From Asaia bogorensis (lineage in GTDB: Bacteria; Pseudomonadota; Alphaproteobacteria; Reyranellales; Reyranellaceae), in contig CAMDQJ010000042.1 in assembly GCA_945905835.1 (NCBI GenBank), forward strand, positions 1 through 34,322: a DNA stretch of 34,322 nucleotides. The letters run 5' to 3'. Below are positions 10,801 to 24,353 of this stretch, piece after piece. Made by a program: the position numbers and the translations under genes. The notes beneath the pieces are model-generated. The model was not told where the DNA came from. It searched no databases and saw only the letters and a program-made list of their open reading frames with translations. Positions within the stretch are counted from its first letter, which is position 1, and the number at the start of each line of letters is the position of its first letter.

Positions 10801-11696
10801 AGGCAGACGCCGCCTGCCGATTGATGCGGCAGGCGAGCCTTGCCTCGATGGCTGTGGCTCTCACCCTGGTCGCGGCCAAGGCCGTCGCCTGGCTGGTCAC
10901 CGATTCGGTCAGCATGTTGTCCTCGCTGGTCGACTCCTCGCTCGACTTCGTGAGTTCGCTGATCACTTTCATCGCTGTGCGCCAAGCGCTGATGCCGGCC
11001 GACGATGACCACCGCTTCGGCCACGGCAAGGCCGAGGCGCTGTCCGGGGTGGCGCAGGCGGGCTTCATCGCGGCATCGGCCGGCGGCCTGGTCCTGACGG
11101 TCGGAGACCGCTTCCTGCATCCTCACACCGTTCAGGGCGAGATGGTGGGTGTGATCGTGAGCGGCTTTGCCATCGTGCTCACGCTGGCATTGGTCTCCTT
11201 CCAGAATTACGTCATGCGCCGCACCGGCTCGATCGCCATCGGCGCCGACCAGGCGCACTACACGACCGACCTTGTCAGCAATATTGCCGTCGGCGCCGGG
11301 TTGTTCCTGTCGAGCCGCACGGGTGAGCCGCTGATCGACCTCGCGGTGGCGCTGGCTTTATCCGCCTATCTCGCCTTCAGCGCTTGGCAGATCGGTCGGG
11401 TGTCGATCGACGTGCTGATGGACCGCGAGCTGCCGATCGAGGATCGCAAGCGCATCCTCGATATCGTTCGCCAACATCCTGGCGTGCGCAATGTGCACGA
11501 TCTCCGCACGCGCTCCTCCGGCCTCACCAAGTTCGTCCAGCTCCATGTCGTGCTGCAGCCGACCATGTCGCTTGGCCGTGCGCATGTCATCGGCGACACC
11601 ATCGAGGCGGCGATCCAGGATGACTTCCCAGACACCGACGTCATCCTGCATATCGATCCCTGGAACGACGACGAACCGCGCCTGCCGCCCGATTGA
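10773..11696 (+). CDS. cation diffusion facilitator, FieF-like
   Basis: A proton-driven divalent metal exporter of the inner membrane (CDF family). It has 307 residues: six predicted transmembrane segments, then a cytoplasmic ferredoxin-like C-terminal domain from about residue 220. The transport site reads Asp54-x3-Asp58 in [11 protein letters not shown] and His162-x3-Asp166 in [13 protein letters not shown]. This D-D-H-D set matches E. coli FieF/YiiP (Zn, Cd, Fe) rather than the H-D-H-D of ZitB. The bridging HRFGHGKAE motif follows helix 2. The ATG lies 28 bases inside pdxH, so expression is probably coupled. The metal served cannot be fixed from the sequence alone. Confidence 0.9.
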   Translation: MVDTHTVPLKADAACRLMRQASLASMAVALTLVAAKAVAWLVTDSVSMLSSLVDSSLDFVSSLITFIAVRQALMPADDDHRFGHGKAEALSGVAQAGFIAASAGGLVLTVGDRFLHPHTVQGEMVGVIVSGFAIVLTLALVSFQNYVMRRTGSIAIGADQAHYTTDLVSNIAVGAGLFLSSRTGEPLIDLAVALALSAYLAFSAWQIGRVSIDVLMDRELPIEDRKRILDIVRQHPGVRNVHDLRTRSSGLTKFVQLHVVLQPTMSLGRAHVIGDTIEAAIQDDFPDTDVILHIDPWNDDEPRLPPD

Positions 11697-11700
11697 AGCG

Positions 11701-13190
11701 ATGGCCGGCCAGCCAACCTTCGTCGTCGAGGATCAGTCGGAGGTCATCGATTTCCTTGCCGCCCATCTCGCCCCGACGCGCCGCATCGACACTCACGGCG
11801 CGGTCGTGTTCCTGTCCGGAGTGCGCGCCTACAAGCTGAAGCGCGCCGTAAAGTTTCCCTACATGGATTTCTCGACCGCCGCGCGGCGGGCCGAGATGTG
11901 CGCCGCCGAGATCGCGATCAACCACCAGCTCGCGCCGGAAATCTATCTCGGCCTGGCGCCGATCCGGCGCGGCCGCGACGGTGCGCTGGCGCTGGGCGAG
12001 CCGGGCGAGGAAGCCGGCAGCGACGCGGTCGACTGGCTGGTCGTCATGCACCGTTTCGACGAGGAAGGGCTGTTTGACCGCCTGGCCGGGCGGGGCGCCT
12101 TGACCGGCGAGATGATGGCGGCGCTGGGCGCCCGAGTGGCCATATTCCATGATTTGCTGCCGCCGCTTACGGGCTTCGCAGGCCCGGAGGATTACCGTCA
12201 CTCGGTCGCCGCCGACGTGCGCCAGATGCGCGAAGCGGGCGACCGGCTCGATCCGGCGGTCAGCGAGGCGCTGGCCATCGCCATGCCGGCGGCGCTGGAG
12301 CCGCATCTCGATATCGTCGCCCGCCGGGTCGCCGCCGGCGCGGTGCGGCGCTGCCACGGCGACCTGCATCTGCGCAACATCGTGCTGATCGACGGCCGGC
12401 CGGTACCGTTCGACGCCATCGAATTCTCCGACAGGATCGCCAATATCGACGTGCTCTACGACTTGGCTTTCGCGCTGACGGATCTCGCGCGGCAAGGGCT
12501 GACGCCTCTCGCCAACCGGCTGTTGAACGAATGGCTGTGGCGTATCGGGGAGTTGCCGGCGGCCACGCACGACGAGGCCCTGGCGCTGCTGCCGATATTC
12601 CTCGCACGCCGCGCGGCCATCCGCGCCTATGTCGGTTCCGCGGCGGCCGCCATGCGTGGTGAAGTAGACGAGCTGGCATGCAGTTACCAGCACGCGGCAC
12701 TTGGATTCCTGAAACCGGCACCGCCGACGCTGACGGCGATAGGCGGCCTCTCCGGCTCGGGCAAGACGACGCTGGCGCTCGAGCTGGCGCCCGAAATTCG
12801 CCGCCCGCCCGGCGCGGTGATCGTGCGCAGCGACGTCGAGCGTAAGCGGCAGGCCGGCGTGAAGCTGGAAGAGCGCATGCCAGCCGGCAGCTACACACCG
12901 CACTCCTCAGCGGGCATCTATGCCGCCTGCCTGGAGCGCGCGGGGCGGATCCTGAAGGCAGGCCATTGCGTCGTCCTCGATGCGGTCTTCGCCCGGCCGG
13001 AGGAGCGCGCGGCGGCCGAAGCCTTGGCGGCCCGGCTCGGTGTGCCGTTCGAGGGCATCTGGCTCGATGTGCCGAAGGAAGTCGCGCAGGCCCGTGTCGC
13101 CGCCCGCCAGGCCGACGCCTCCGATGCCACGCCGGCCGTGGTCGAGCGCCAGTTCGGCTACGACCTCGGCCGCATCGACTGGAAGCGCCG

Positions 13191-13194
<4 letters not shown>
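11701..13194 (+). CDS. two-domain protein: aminoglycoside-phosphotransferase-like kinase + P-loop ATPase
   Basis: A 497-residue protein. The N-terminal part is protein-kinase/APH-like, with the catalytic-loop motif CHGDLHLRN (His219, Asp221) and the later [20 protein letters not shown] segment supplying the metal-binding acid. The C-terminal part is a P-loop domain of the AAA_33 / gluconate-kinase-like type, with Walker [10 protein letters not shown] (Lys355) and a mobile arginine-rich segment. This combination matches an uncharacterised bacterial family often annotated as bifunctional aminoglycoside phosphotransferase/ATP-binding protein; real substrates are unknown and antibiotic resistance is not implied. 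The ATG at 11701, 4 bases after the CDF stop, begins the homologous region. Its stop shares bases with the uvrA stop. Confidence 0.85.
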
Positions 13195-16079
<2,885 letters not shown>

Positions 16080-16162
16080 GTGATCCCGAGATTAGGCGAT
16101 GCGCAGGATCAGCGCATGTAGCTATCCACAGATGGTTTTACACCCCGCCAGGGTGGGACGCG

Positions 16163-17401
16163 TCAGGCTGCCGCGGCGGCGGCGACCCGGGCGGTGGGCC
16201 GGTCGTTCATCAGCAGCTGCGCGGTGCCTGCGACCAGGCCGACCAGCACGCCGATCTTCCAGGCGAGGTCGTAGTTTCCCATCAGATCAAAGAGATAGCC
16301 GCCACCCCAGGCGCCGAGGAAGGAGCCAGCCTGATGGCTGAGGAAGGCGATGCCGGTCAGGGTCGACAGGAACCGCAGGCTGAAGATCTGGACCACCAGG
16401 CCGTTGACCAGCGGGATGACGCCCAGCCACAGCGAGCCCATGGCGGGGCCGAACAGGACCACGCTGAGCGGCGTCGGCGGATACATGAAGAACAGCGCCA
16501 GCGCGAGCGAACGCAGGAGATAGATCGCTCCCAGCAGCAGGCGCTTGGGGTAGCGGTCGCCCAGCCAGCCGAACACCCAGGAACTCATGATGTTGAAGCC
16601 GCCGATCAGCATCAGGACGAGGGCGCTGTAGCTCGCATCCATGCCGCACATCGCGAGATAGGTCGGCAGGTGGGTGGTGAGGAACACAAGCTGCAGGCCG
16701 CAGACGAAGAAAGCGGCGGCCATCACGAGATAGCCGCGGTGCAGGCGGGCTTCATCGAGAGCGGCAGCGAGCGTGAGATCGCGGTCGTTCGACAGGCTGT
16801 TGGGCAGCTTGTCGGCGCGGCTGCCGATGAAGGCCGCCGTCAGCATGGCAACCGCCAGGATCGCCAGCGCCCATATGGCGGTGCGCCAGCCATCGCTATT
16901 CAGAAGGTAGGCCGCGATCGGCGCGGTCAACATGGTGCCGACCGAACCCGCCGCCGAGACGATGCCGAAAGCCAGCGTGCGGCGCTCTGGCCGCACGACG
17001 CGGGCGGCGATGTTGGCCGTGATGCCGGACGTGGTGCAGGCCAGCGCAATACCGATCAGCACGCCGCCGTCGATCAGGATGGGGAGCGCACTGCCCGCCG
17101 TCGCCATGAACAGGAGGCCGGCGATGTACATGACGCTTCCAGCCAGGGCCACCCAGCGCGTGCCGTATTTGTCAGCGACCACGCCGGCGAAGGGTTGGCT
17201 GAGGCCCCAGGCGACTTGCTGCACCGAGATCGCCAGCGCGAAGTCGGAAATGGCGATGCCCAGCTCTTTCGAGGCCGGTGCCTGGAACAGGCCCAGATTC
17301 CGCCGGATGCCCATCGCCAGGGTCATCATCAGGGCAGCGCCGCCCAGCATGGCGTAGGCCTGGCCGCGGGAAACCTGGCTTATGTGAAAGGAAGCGTTCA
17401 T
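16163..17401 (-). CDS. MFS transporter
   Basis: A major facilitator superfamily permease of 412 residues with about twelve hydrophobic segments. An N-terminal segment around residues 17-37 precedes the loop PFAGVVADKYGTRWVALAG (MFS motif A between helices 2 and 3), and a related GWLGDRYPKR occurs after helix 8. The TTSGITANIAARVVRPERR region resembles the oxalate/monocarboxylate-type MFS group, but the substrate is unknown. No Shine-Dalgarno is visible before the ATG, and an imperfect palindrome lies 20-55 bases upstream. It stands between uvrA and ssb together with the FkbM gene; in many alphaproteobacteria I would expect uvrA and ssb to be adjacent. Confidence 0.88.
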   Translation of the reverse strand: MNASFHISQVSRGQAYAMLGGAALMMTLAMGIRRNLGLFQAPASKELGIAISDFALAISVQQVAWGLSQPFAGVVADKYGTRWVALAGSVMYIAGLLFMATAGSALPILIDGGVLIGIALACTTSGITANIAARVVRPERRTLAFGIVSAAGSVGTMLTAPIAAYLLNSDGWRTAIWALAILAVAMLTAAFIGSRADKLPNSLSNDRDLTLAAALDEARLHRGYLVMAAAFFVCGLQLVFLTTHLPTYLAMCGMDASYSALVLMLIGGFNIMSSWVFGWLGDRYPKRLLLGAIYLLRSLALALFFMYPPTPLSVVLFGPAMGSLWLGVIPLVNGLVVQIFSLRFLSTLTGIAFLSHQAGSFLGAWGGGYLFDLMGNYDLAWKIGVLVGLVAGTAQLLMNDRPTARVAAAAAA

Positions 17402-17420
17402 GGTCTGAACGATATGGTTC

Positions 17421-17455
17421 GGCCCGGTAATCCACTAATGAATTTTACGCGGGCC
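17421..17455. promoter_or_regulatory. imperfect palindrome upstream of the MFS gene
   Basis: GGCCCG (17421-17426) is mirrored by CGGGCC (17450-17455), and just inside them GTAA is mirrored by TTAC, giving arms CCCGGTAA and TTACGCGGG with a one-base bulge around an A/T-rich centre. It lies 20-55 bases before the MFS start codon in a 77-base gap with no Shine-Dalgarno. It could be an operator for a regulator encoded elsewhere, or a hairpin at the end of the FkbM transcript. Neither can be decided here. Confidence 0.25.
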
Positions 17456-17478
17456 GCCATGAATGCAGCTCACCGGCG

Positions 17479-18333
17479 TCAGGGATCGTAGATCGTGTTG
17501 CGGTTGTCCGGCTTGAGCGCCGTCACGAGGTCGCTGCGGTCGGCCAGCACGGCGACGTAGTTGCCGAACGACAGCCGCTCGAACTGATCGCCGCTGTCGC
17601 TGAAGAAGACGCCGGTGGTCAGCACGCGGCCGACCGTATAGCCGAGCTTGCGCAGGCGCTGGTCGTACTGCCGCAGGGTGCGGCCGGTGATGTAGACCTC
17701 GAAGCCGAACTCGAACTGCAGGGCATCGATGCGGCGCTCGGCCAGCATCGTGGCGAAGCCGTCCAGCACTTCCCACTCGTGGCCCTCGACATCGATCTTG
17801 AGGAAGCCGATACGATCGATGCCGTTCCTGCGGCAGTAATCGTCGCCGCGCTCGACCCGGCCTTCGACGATCTCCGGCTCCAGCACCTTGCCGCCGACGC
17901 GCCGCGGCAGGTCCTTGACCAGCGACGTCAGCACCGAATTGTCGCGATAGAGCGCGAAGCTCACCGTGGTCTCGCTGTCGGAGAGGCCCAACGGGCAAAG
18001 CGTGAAGTTGGGATTGCCGCCGAGCCGGCGCTGGATCTCCTCCTGCATCGGCGGGGCGATCTCGAAGCCGTGCAGGGCGATGTCGCCACGCCGCTGCAGC
18101 GCCAACTCGGCCCATTCGCCGGTGTTGCAGCCGACATCGAGCACGACGGGCCGGATGCCGAGGAGCGGCAGCAGCCGTTCGAGCACGCGCATCTCGCCGT
18201 TGACCCGGAAATTGAAGTCCGTGTTGGTGTAGGCGTCGATATAGATGACGGCGGCGTGGTGGAGCTTGAGCGCCAGGCCGTCGTAGCGATGGGCAATCAG
18301 CCGGCAGGCCTTGGAATAAAGGTCGCGGAACAT
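17479..18333 (-). CDS. FkbM family methyltransferase
   Basis: An S-adenosylmethionine-dependent O-methyltransferase of the FkbM type, 284 residues and probably cytoplasmic. The SAM-binding motif I is VVLDVGCNTGEWAEL (about residue 65). The later IGFLKIDVEGHEWEVLDGF is the strongly conserved FkbM motif (K-x-D-V-E-G-x-E). Such enzymes often methylate sugars of surface glycans or small molecules; the target here is unknown. It starts at the only ATG near the 5' end and precedes the MFS gene by 77 bases on the same strand. It is divergent from ssb, with 136 bases between the start codons. Confidence 0.87.
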   Translation of the reverse strand: MFRDLYSKACRLIAHRYDGLALKLHHAAVIYIDAYTNTDFNFRVNGEMRVLERLLPLLGIRPVVLDVGCNTGEWAELALQRRGDIALHGFEIAPPMQEEIQRRLGGNPNFTLCPLGLSDSETTVSFALYRDNSVLTSLVKDLPRRVGGKVLEPEIVEGRVERGDDYCRRNGIDRIGFLKIDVEGHEWEVLDGFATMLAERRIDALQFEFGFEVYITGRTLRQYDQRLRKLGYTVGRVLTTGVFFSDSGDQFERLSFGNYVAVLADRSDLVTALKPDNRNTIYDP

Positions 18334-18469
18334 GCACTAGGGGTGTGACCCGACCACCCCCAGGCTACAACCCAAAATCGGTGGTTGCCCACAGTCCGTT
18401 CGGAGTAACTTGCCTGCCGTGAGGTAGGCGTCGCGTTCCGCGGTGCCGGGAAGGCAAAGGAGAGCTCCA

Positions 18470-18967
18470 ATGGCGGGCAGTGTAAACAAGGTCATCCTCG
18501 TCGGGAATCTGGGTCGCGATCCCGAAGTGAAGGCGATGCAGGACGGTCGATCCCTCGTGAACATGTCGGTGGCCACGTCGGAAACCTGGCGCGATCGCCA
18601 GAGCGGCGAGCGCAAGGAGCGCACGGAATGGCACCGTGTCGTGATCTTTAACGAGAAGTTGGCCGAAGTGGCGCAGAAGTTCCTGCGCAAGGGCGCCAAG
18701 GTCTATCTCGAAGGCCAGCTCACGACCCGCAAATGGACCGATCAGAGCGGCCAGGAGCGCTATACGACGGAAGTCGTGGTGCCGAGGTTCGGCGGCTCGC
18801 TGACCATGCTCGATGGCCGTGGCGGCGGTGGCGAGGGTGCCGGCGCGGGCGCCATGGATGACGGCATGGGCGGCGGTGCGGCTGCGGCTCCCGCAGGCGG
18901 CGCCGGCGGTGGCCGCCCGGCGGCGCGCGGCGGCAAGGCCGATCTGGACGACGACATTCCGTTCTAG
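18470..18967 (+). CDS. ssb: single-stranded DNA-binding protein
   Basis: Binds single-stranded DNA in replication, repair and recombination and recruits partners through its tail. The 165-residue protein has an N-terminal OB fold ([17 protein letters not shown], then [19 protein letters not shown] and [20 protein letters not shown]), a glycine- and alanine-rich linker, and the acidic DDDIPF tip. The ATG at 18470 is chosen because AAAGGAGA (18456-18463) precedes it at 6 bases; an in-frame ATG 27 bases earlier has no such site. The 109 bases after the divergent hairpin region show one GTTC half-site (18398-18401) but no full SOS box. Confidence 0.97.
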   Translation: MAGSVNKVILVGNLGRDPEVKAMQDGRSLVNMSVATSETWRDRQSGERKERTEWHRVVIFNEKLAEVAQKFLRKGAKVYLEGQLTTRKWTDQSGQERYTTEVVVPRFGGSLTMLDGRGGGGEGAGAGAMDDGMGGGAAAAPAGGAGGGRPAARGGKADLDDDIPF

Positions 18968-18976
18968 GGCGCGGCA

Positions 18977-19468
18977 ATGGCCCGGGTCGAGGTCTTCACC
19001 GCTGCGGATCACGCAGCGGTGGGCGGGCGGCTGATCGAAGACTATTCCGACTACGCCGAACACCTGGGGCCGGTCGAGTGGCCACGCCTGCGTGACGGAA
19101 TCGCCGTCGCGGCCAGCCGCATGCGCGATGCCGAGATCGCGGGTGTTCGGGAAGCCGAAGGGCTCGACGCCGTGGTGTTCTATTTTTCACCGGGGCGCTC
19201 GGATGGCGTGATCTTTCCACGCGAATGGGCGTCGCTGCGGCTGCTCGGCGTGGCGCAAAAGGAGCGCGGGCAAGGCCTGTCACGCGGCCTGACCGAATGG
19301 TGCATCGCCCGCGCGCGCCTCGATGGCGCGAAGCGTATCGGCTTGCATACCAGCGAGGCCATGACCACGGCGCGCGGCCTCTACGAACGCATGGGCTTCG
19401 CGATGGACGTCGAACTGCAGTCCAATTTCGGACTGCGCTACTGGCGCTTCTTCCGGCACTTTGGCTGA
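18977..19468 (+). CDS. GNAT family N-acetyltransferase
   Basis: A 163-residue acetyl-CoA-dependent acyltransferase of the GNAT fold. The core motif A is visible as LLGVAQKERGQGLSRGLTEW, with R-G-Q-G-x-S/A for the pantetheine phosphate, followed by IGLHTSEAMTTARGLYERMGF, the usual motif B with the late Tyr. The acceptor is unknown. The start lies 9 bases after ssb, so it may be read from the ssb transcript. The stop is 8 bases from the convergent DCC gene stop, and no terminator is seen between them. Confidence 0.85.
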   Translation: MARVEVFTAADHAAVGGRLIEDYSDYAEHLGPVEWPRLRDGIAVAASRMRDAEIAGVREAEGLDAVVFYFSPGRSDGVIFPREWASLRLLGVAQKERGQGLSRGLTEWCIARARLDGAKRIGLHTSEAMTTARGLYERMGFAMDVELQSNFGLRYWRFFRHFG

Positions 19469-19476
19469 TTGCCGCC

Positions 19477-19908
19477 TTACAGGTCGATGAAGCGTCGGCG
19501 GGTCTCGGGTGTCGGCACATGGCAGGTATCGCGGCGTCCGAACCATTTGTAGCGATTGCGGGCCACGAGATCGTAGATCGGGTCGCGCAGCCACGCCGGC
19601 ACGAGGCCAAACGGCACAAGCAATCGCACCGGCCCGACCAGGTACCGCAGGGCCCGCAGGATCGCGGTCGAGCGCGCATACGCTTTATCGCCATCGAGCA
19701 GCAGAATCGTGCGGTCGAGCGCATCGTCCGGTAGGTCGAGCGCGCTCAACACCCGACACCCGAGCGCGGATTGCGCGCTGGCGAATTTCAGTCGCCCCGC
19801 CGGATCTCGCTTGAGGCAGAACGCGACGAAGCCGCTGCACAACACACAATAGCCGTCGAACAAGTAGAGTGGCCGCGGCAGGCTGGCGAGCGCCGCCGGC
19901 AGCGGCAT
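19477..19908 (-). CDS. DCC-type thiol-disulfide oxidoreductase (DUF393)
   Basis: A small redox-like protein of 143 residues. LFDGYCVLCSGFVAFCLKRD carries the D-G-x-C-x-L-C signature of the DCC family (Cys21 and Cys24), and the later RDPIYDLVARNRYKWFGRRD with a CHVPTPE end is typical. The family is predicted to be thioredoxin-like; function is unproven. I use the ATG at 19908. An in-frame GTG at 19932 overlaps the HAD stop as GTGA and would add eight residues and give translational coupling. Either start is plausible, and neither has a clear Shine-Dalgarno. Confidence 0.8.
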   Translation of the reverse strand: MPLPAALASLPRPLYLFDGYCVLCSGFVAFCLKRDPAGRLKFASAQSALGCRVLSALDLPDDALDRTILLLDGDKAYARSTAILRALRYLVGPVRLLVPFGLVPAWLRDPIYDLVARNRYKWFGRRDTCHVPTPETRRRFIDL

Positions 19909-19928
19909 GACGGGCGCCACCCGCCTGG

Positions 19929-20582
19929 TCACGCTGGCAGGCCGAGCGCGCGCAGTTCGGCGATGGTCGTCTCGGGCGAGCGGTGATGGATGGCGTGCAG
20001 GCCGGCGGCGCGGGCACCCTCGGCGTTGGCGGCTGAATCGTCGATGAACACCGCGTCGGCGGCGCGAAAGCCGCCGCGCGTGCAGGCAAGGTCGTAGATC
20101 GCGGCCTGCGGCTTGGCCCAGCCGACGGCGCCGGACACGACATAGTCGCGGAACAGGCCGAGGAAGGGATGACGCGGACGCAGGCGTTCGCGCAGCCACG
20201 GCTCGAGAAACGCCGGGGCGTTGGACAGCAGGTAGAGCGGCACGCCGGCCGCGTGCAATCGCTCGACCAGGCGCGTCATTTTGGGGAAATCGTGGTCGAG
20301 CATCTCGTCGAAGCGGCCGTAGAACGCCGCAATCAGAGCGGCCTTGGCCGGATGAAGTCCCTGCAGACGGCGTGTCGCTTCGAGGGGATCGCCACCGTGA
20401 TCCTGGACGCCGTGCCACGCCGTCGTCGCCACTTCGGAGAGGAACCGCTCCATTTCGGCCGCTTCAGGGATGAGCTTTCGGTAGAGATGCCGGGGGTTCC
20501 AATCCAGCAGCACGCCGCCCATGTCGAAGACCACGACGGAAGGCTGGCTGGGGACAGTTTCGGAGGGTGTTTTCAGGGCCAT
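19929..20582 (-). CDS. HAD family hydrolase (HAD-IA type)
   Basis: A 217-residue haloacid-dehalogenase-superfamily phosphatase-like enzyme. Motif I is VVFDMGGVLLDWNP (nucleophile Asp20; the second acid position is Gly, as in the subgroup with D-x-G-G-V). Motif II is YLLSNAP, motif III lysine lies in WAKPQAAIYD, and motif IV is VFIDDSAAN. A helical cap lies between motifs I and II. The glycine in place of the second Asp is common in this subgroup and leaves the reaction type (phosphatase or other hydrolase) open. It is divergent from gyrA and precedes the DCC gene with overlapping or near-overlapping ends. Confidence 0.87.
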   Translation of the reverse strand: MALKTPSETVPSQPSVVVFDMGGVLLDWNPRHLYRKLIPEAAEMERFLSEVATTAWHGVQDHGGDPLEATRRLQGLHPAKAALIAAFYGRFDEMLDHDFPKMTRLVERLHAAGVPLYLLSNAPAFLEPWLRERLRPRHPFLGLFRDYVVSGAVGWAKPQAAIYDLACTRGGFRAADAVFIDDSAANAEGARAAGLHAIHHRSPETTIAELRALGLPA

Positions 20583-20680
20583 TTTTACGCTCGATTTCCG
20601 GTCGTTTTGAGGGTCGTTTAGCGGGCTAATTTACACAAATAAATCAAAGACTTAAAGTGTCCATCCCAGGGCGTTTTTTT

Positions 20681-20709
20681 CTGGCATTCGGAGCGTGATT
20701 TGCTAGGGT
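20681..20709 (+). promoter_or_regulatory. candidate promoter for gyrA
   Basis: CTGGCA (20681-20686, 4 of 6 to TTGACA) and TAGGGT (20704-20709, 3 of 6 to TATAAT) are separated by exactly 17 bases, and a TGC just before the second element fits an extended -10. It lies about 60 bases before the gyrA start in the 189-base A/T-richer gap between the HAD gene and gyrA. This gap otherwise holds a T-rich run near 20674-20680 and no open frame that looks like a gene. Confidence 0.4.
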
Positions 20710-20771
20710 GCCGCCTCCCTCGCACGGACCCCCCGCCGAGGCCCCCAATACGAAGCAAAAAAAGAGGCTCC

Positions 20772-23606
<2,835 letters not shown>

Positions 23607-23660
23607 GGGCCTGCCGTGCCGGTAATACTCCGCCGCCTCGTCAGGCGCATAAGGGGGGAC

Positions 23661-24164
23661 ATGACCGAGCGCACCGCTGTCTATCCGGGCACGTTTGATC
23701 CGATCACCAGCGGCCACATGGAAATCATTCGCCGCTCGCTGCGGCTTGTGGACAGATTGGTGATCGGCCCGGCGACCAGCGCGGGCAAGGGTCCGCTCTT
23801 TTCGCTCGAGGAGCGGGTCGAGATCATCAACGAGGACATTGCCGACTTCCCGGAGGGCGATCGCTCGCGCATCACGATCGTGCCGTTCGACGGCCTGCTG
23901 ATCCACTTCGCCAAGCGGGTCAATGCCTCGCTGATCATCCGCGGGCTGCGGGCGGTTTCGGATTTCGAGTACGAAACCCAGATGGCCAACATGAACGCCC
24001 GCATGGAGCCGAACATCGAGACGATCTTCCTCATGGCCTCCGACCGGCACCAGTTCATCGCCTCTTCGCTGGTCAAGGACATCGCCCGGCTGGGCGGCGA
24101 CACCTCGCAATTCGTGTCCAAACGCGTCTTCCAGCGCCTGAAAAACAAATTTTCCCAGACCTGA
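23661..24164 (+). CDS. coaD: phosphopantetheine adenylyltransferase
   Basis: Transfers AMP from ATP to 4'-phosphopantetheine, giving dephospho-CoA, the penultimate step of CoA synthesis. The 167 residues match the family length. The nucleotide-binding YPGTFDPITSGHMEII contains the TxGH motif (Thr16, His19). The middle RGLRAVSDFEYETQMANMN and the late FIASSLVKDIARLGG (ISSS-like motif) are hallmark segments. The ATG at 23661 is chosen, with AAGGGGGG just upstream; an in-frame GTG 45 bases earlier adds basic residues not seen in the family. It follows gyrA by 54 bases, the usual alphaproteobacterial gyrA-coaD neighbourhood. Confidence 0.97.
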   Translation: MTERTAVYPGTFDPITSGHMEIIRRSLRLVDRLVIGPATSAGKGPLFSLEERVEIINEDIADFPEGDRSRITIVPFDGLLIHFAKRVNASLIIRGLRAVSDFEYETQMANMNARMEPNIETIFLMASDRHQFIASSLVKDIARLGGDTSQFVSKRVFQRLKNKFSQT

Positions 24165-24181
24165 GCCGGCAGGAGGCCGCG

Positions 24182-24210
24182 TTGACCCATAAGACGGCGC
24201 ACCTTATAGG
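24182..24210 (+). promoter_or_regulatory. sigma-70-type promoter of tRNA-Lys
   Basis: TTGACC (24182-24187, 5 of 6 to the -35 consensus) and TATAGG (24205-24210, 4 of 6 to the -10 consensus) are separated by exactly 17 bases. The expected transcription start is near 24217, some 34 bases before the mature tRNA. A G/C inverted repeat (CGGCGC 24195-24200 and GCGCCG 24212-24217) overlaps the spacer and start region. It has no following T run, so it is not a convincing terminator for coaD. Confidence 0.6.
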
Positions 24211-24250
24211 AGCGCCGCGTGGGGCGTGTCCCCGGTCAAGTCGTCGGAGC

Positions 24251-24325
24251 GAGCCCGTAGCTCAACGGTAGAGCATCTGACTTTTAATCAGAGGGTCGTC
24301 GGTTCGACACCGACCGGGCTCACCA
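24251..24325 (+). tRNA. tRNA-Lys (anticodon UUU)
   Basis: A full cloverleaf can be drawn. The acceptor arm GAGCCCG (24251-24257) pairs with CGGGCTC (24315-24321), followed by discriminator A and an encoded CCA (24323-24325). The D arm is GCTC...GAGC with an ACGGTA loop. The anticodon arm CTGA/TCAG encloses the loop CTTTTAA with anticodon TTT. The T arm is GTCGG-TTCGACA-CCGAC. It is 75 bases long including CCA. The UUU anticodon reads AAA and AAG. It lies only 28 bases before the start codon of the downstream ABC permease. Confidence 0.95.
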
Positions 24326-24353
24326 CGAGATCCAAGAAGGAGAGACGGGACCA

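Noticed and set aside
16080..16162. SOS box search for uvrA, and a small hairpin CACCC-CGCCA-GGGTG at 16141-16155.
   Set aside because: No GTTC-N7-GTTC or close variant is present. The hairpin has a 5-base stem and no T run in the transcript direction, so neither a LexA site nor a terminator can be claimed.
18340..18360. The hairpin GGGGTG / CACCCC just before the FkbM start.
   Set aside because: It has a six-base stem and lies in a short divergent gap; no regulatory class is recognisable and it could be chance in GC-rich DNA.
18398..18412. A GTTC half-site with CTTG seven bases later, upstream of ssb, as a possible LexA box.
   Set aside because: The second half mismatches the alphaproteobacterial consensus at two of four bases, and half-sites are frequent by chance.
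24195..24217. The hairpin CGGCGC / GCGCCG as a Rho-independent terminator of coaD.
   Set aside because: The loop is 11 bases, no T run follows, and the element coincides with the spacer, -10 and start region of the tRNA promoter.
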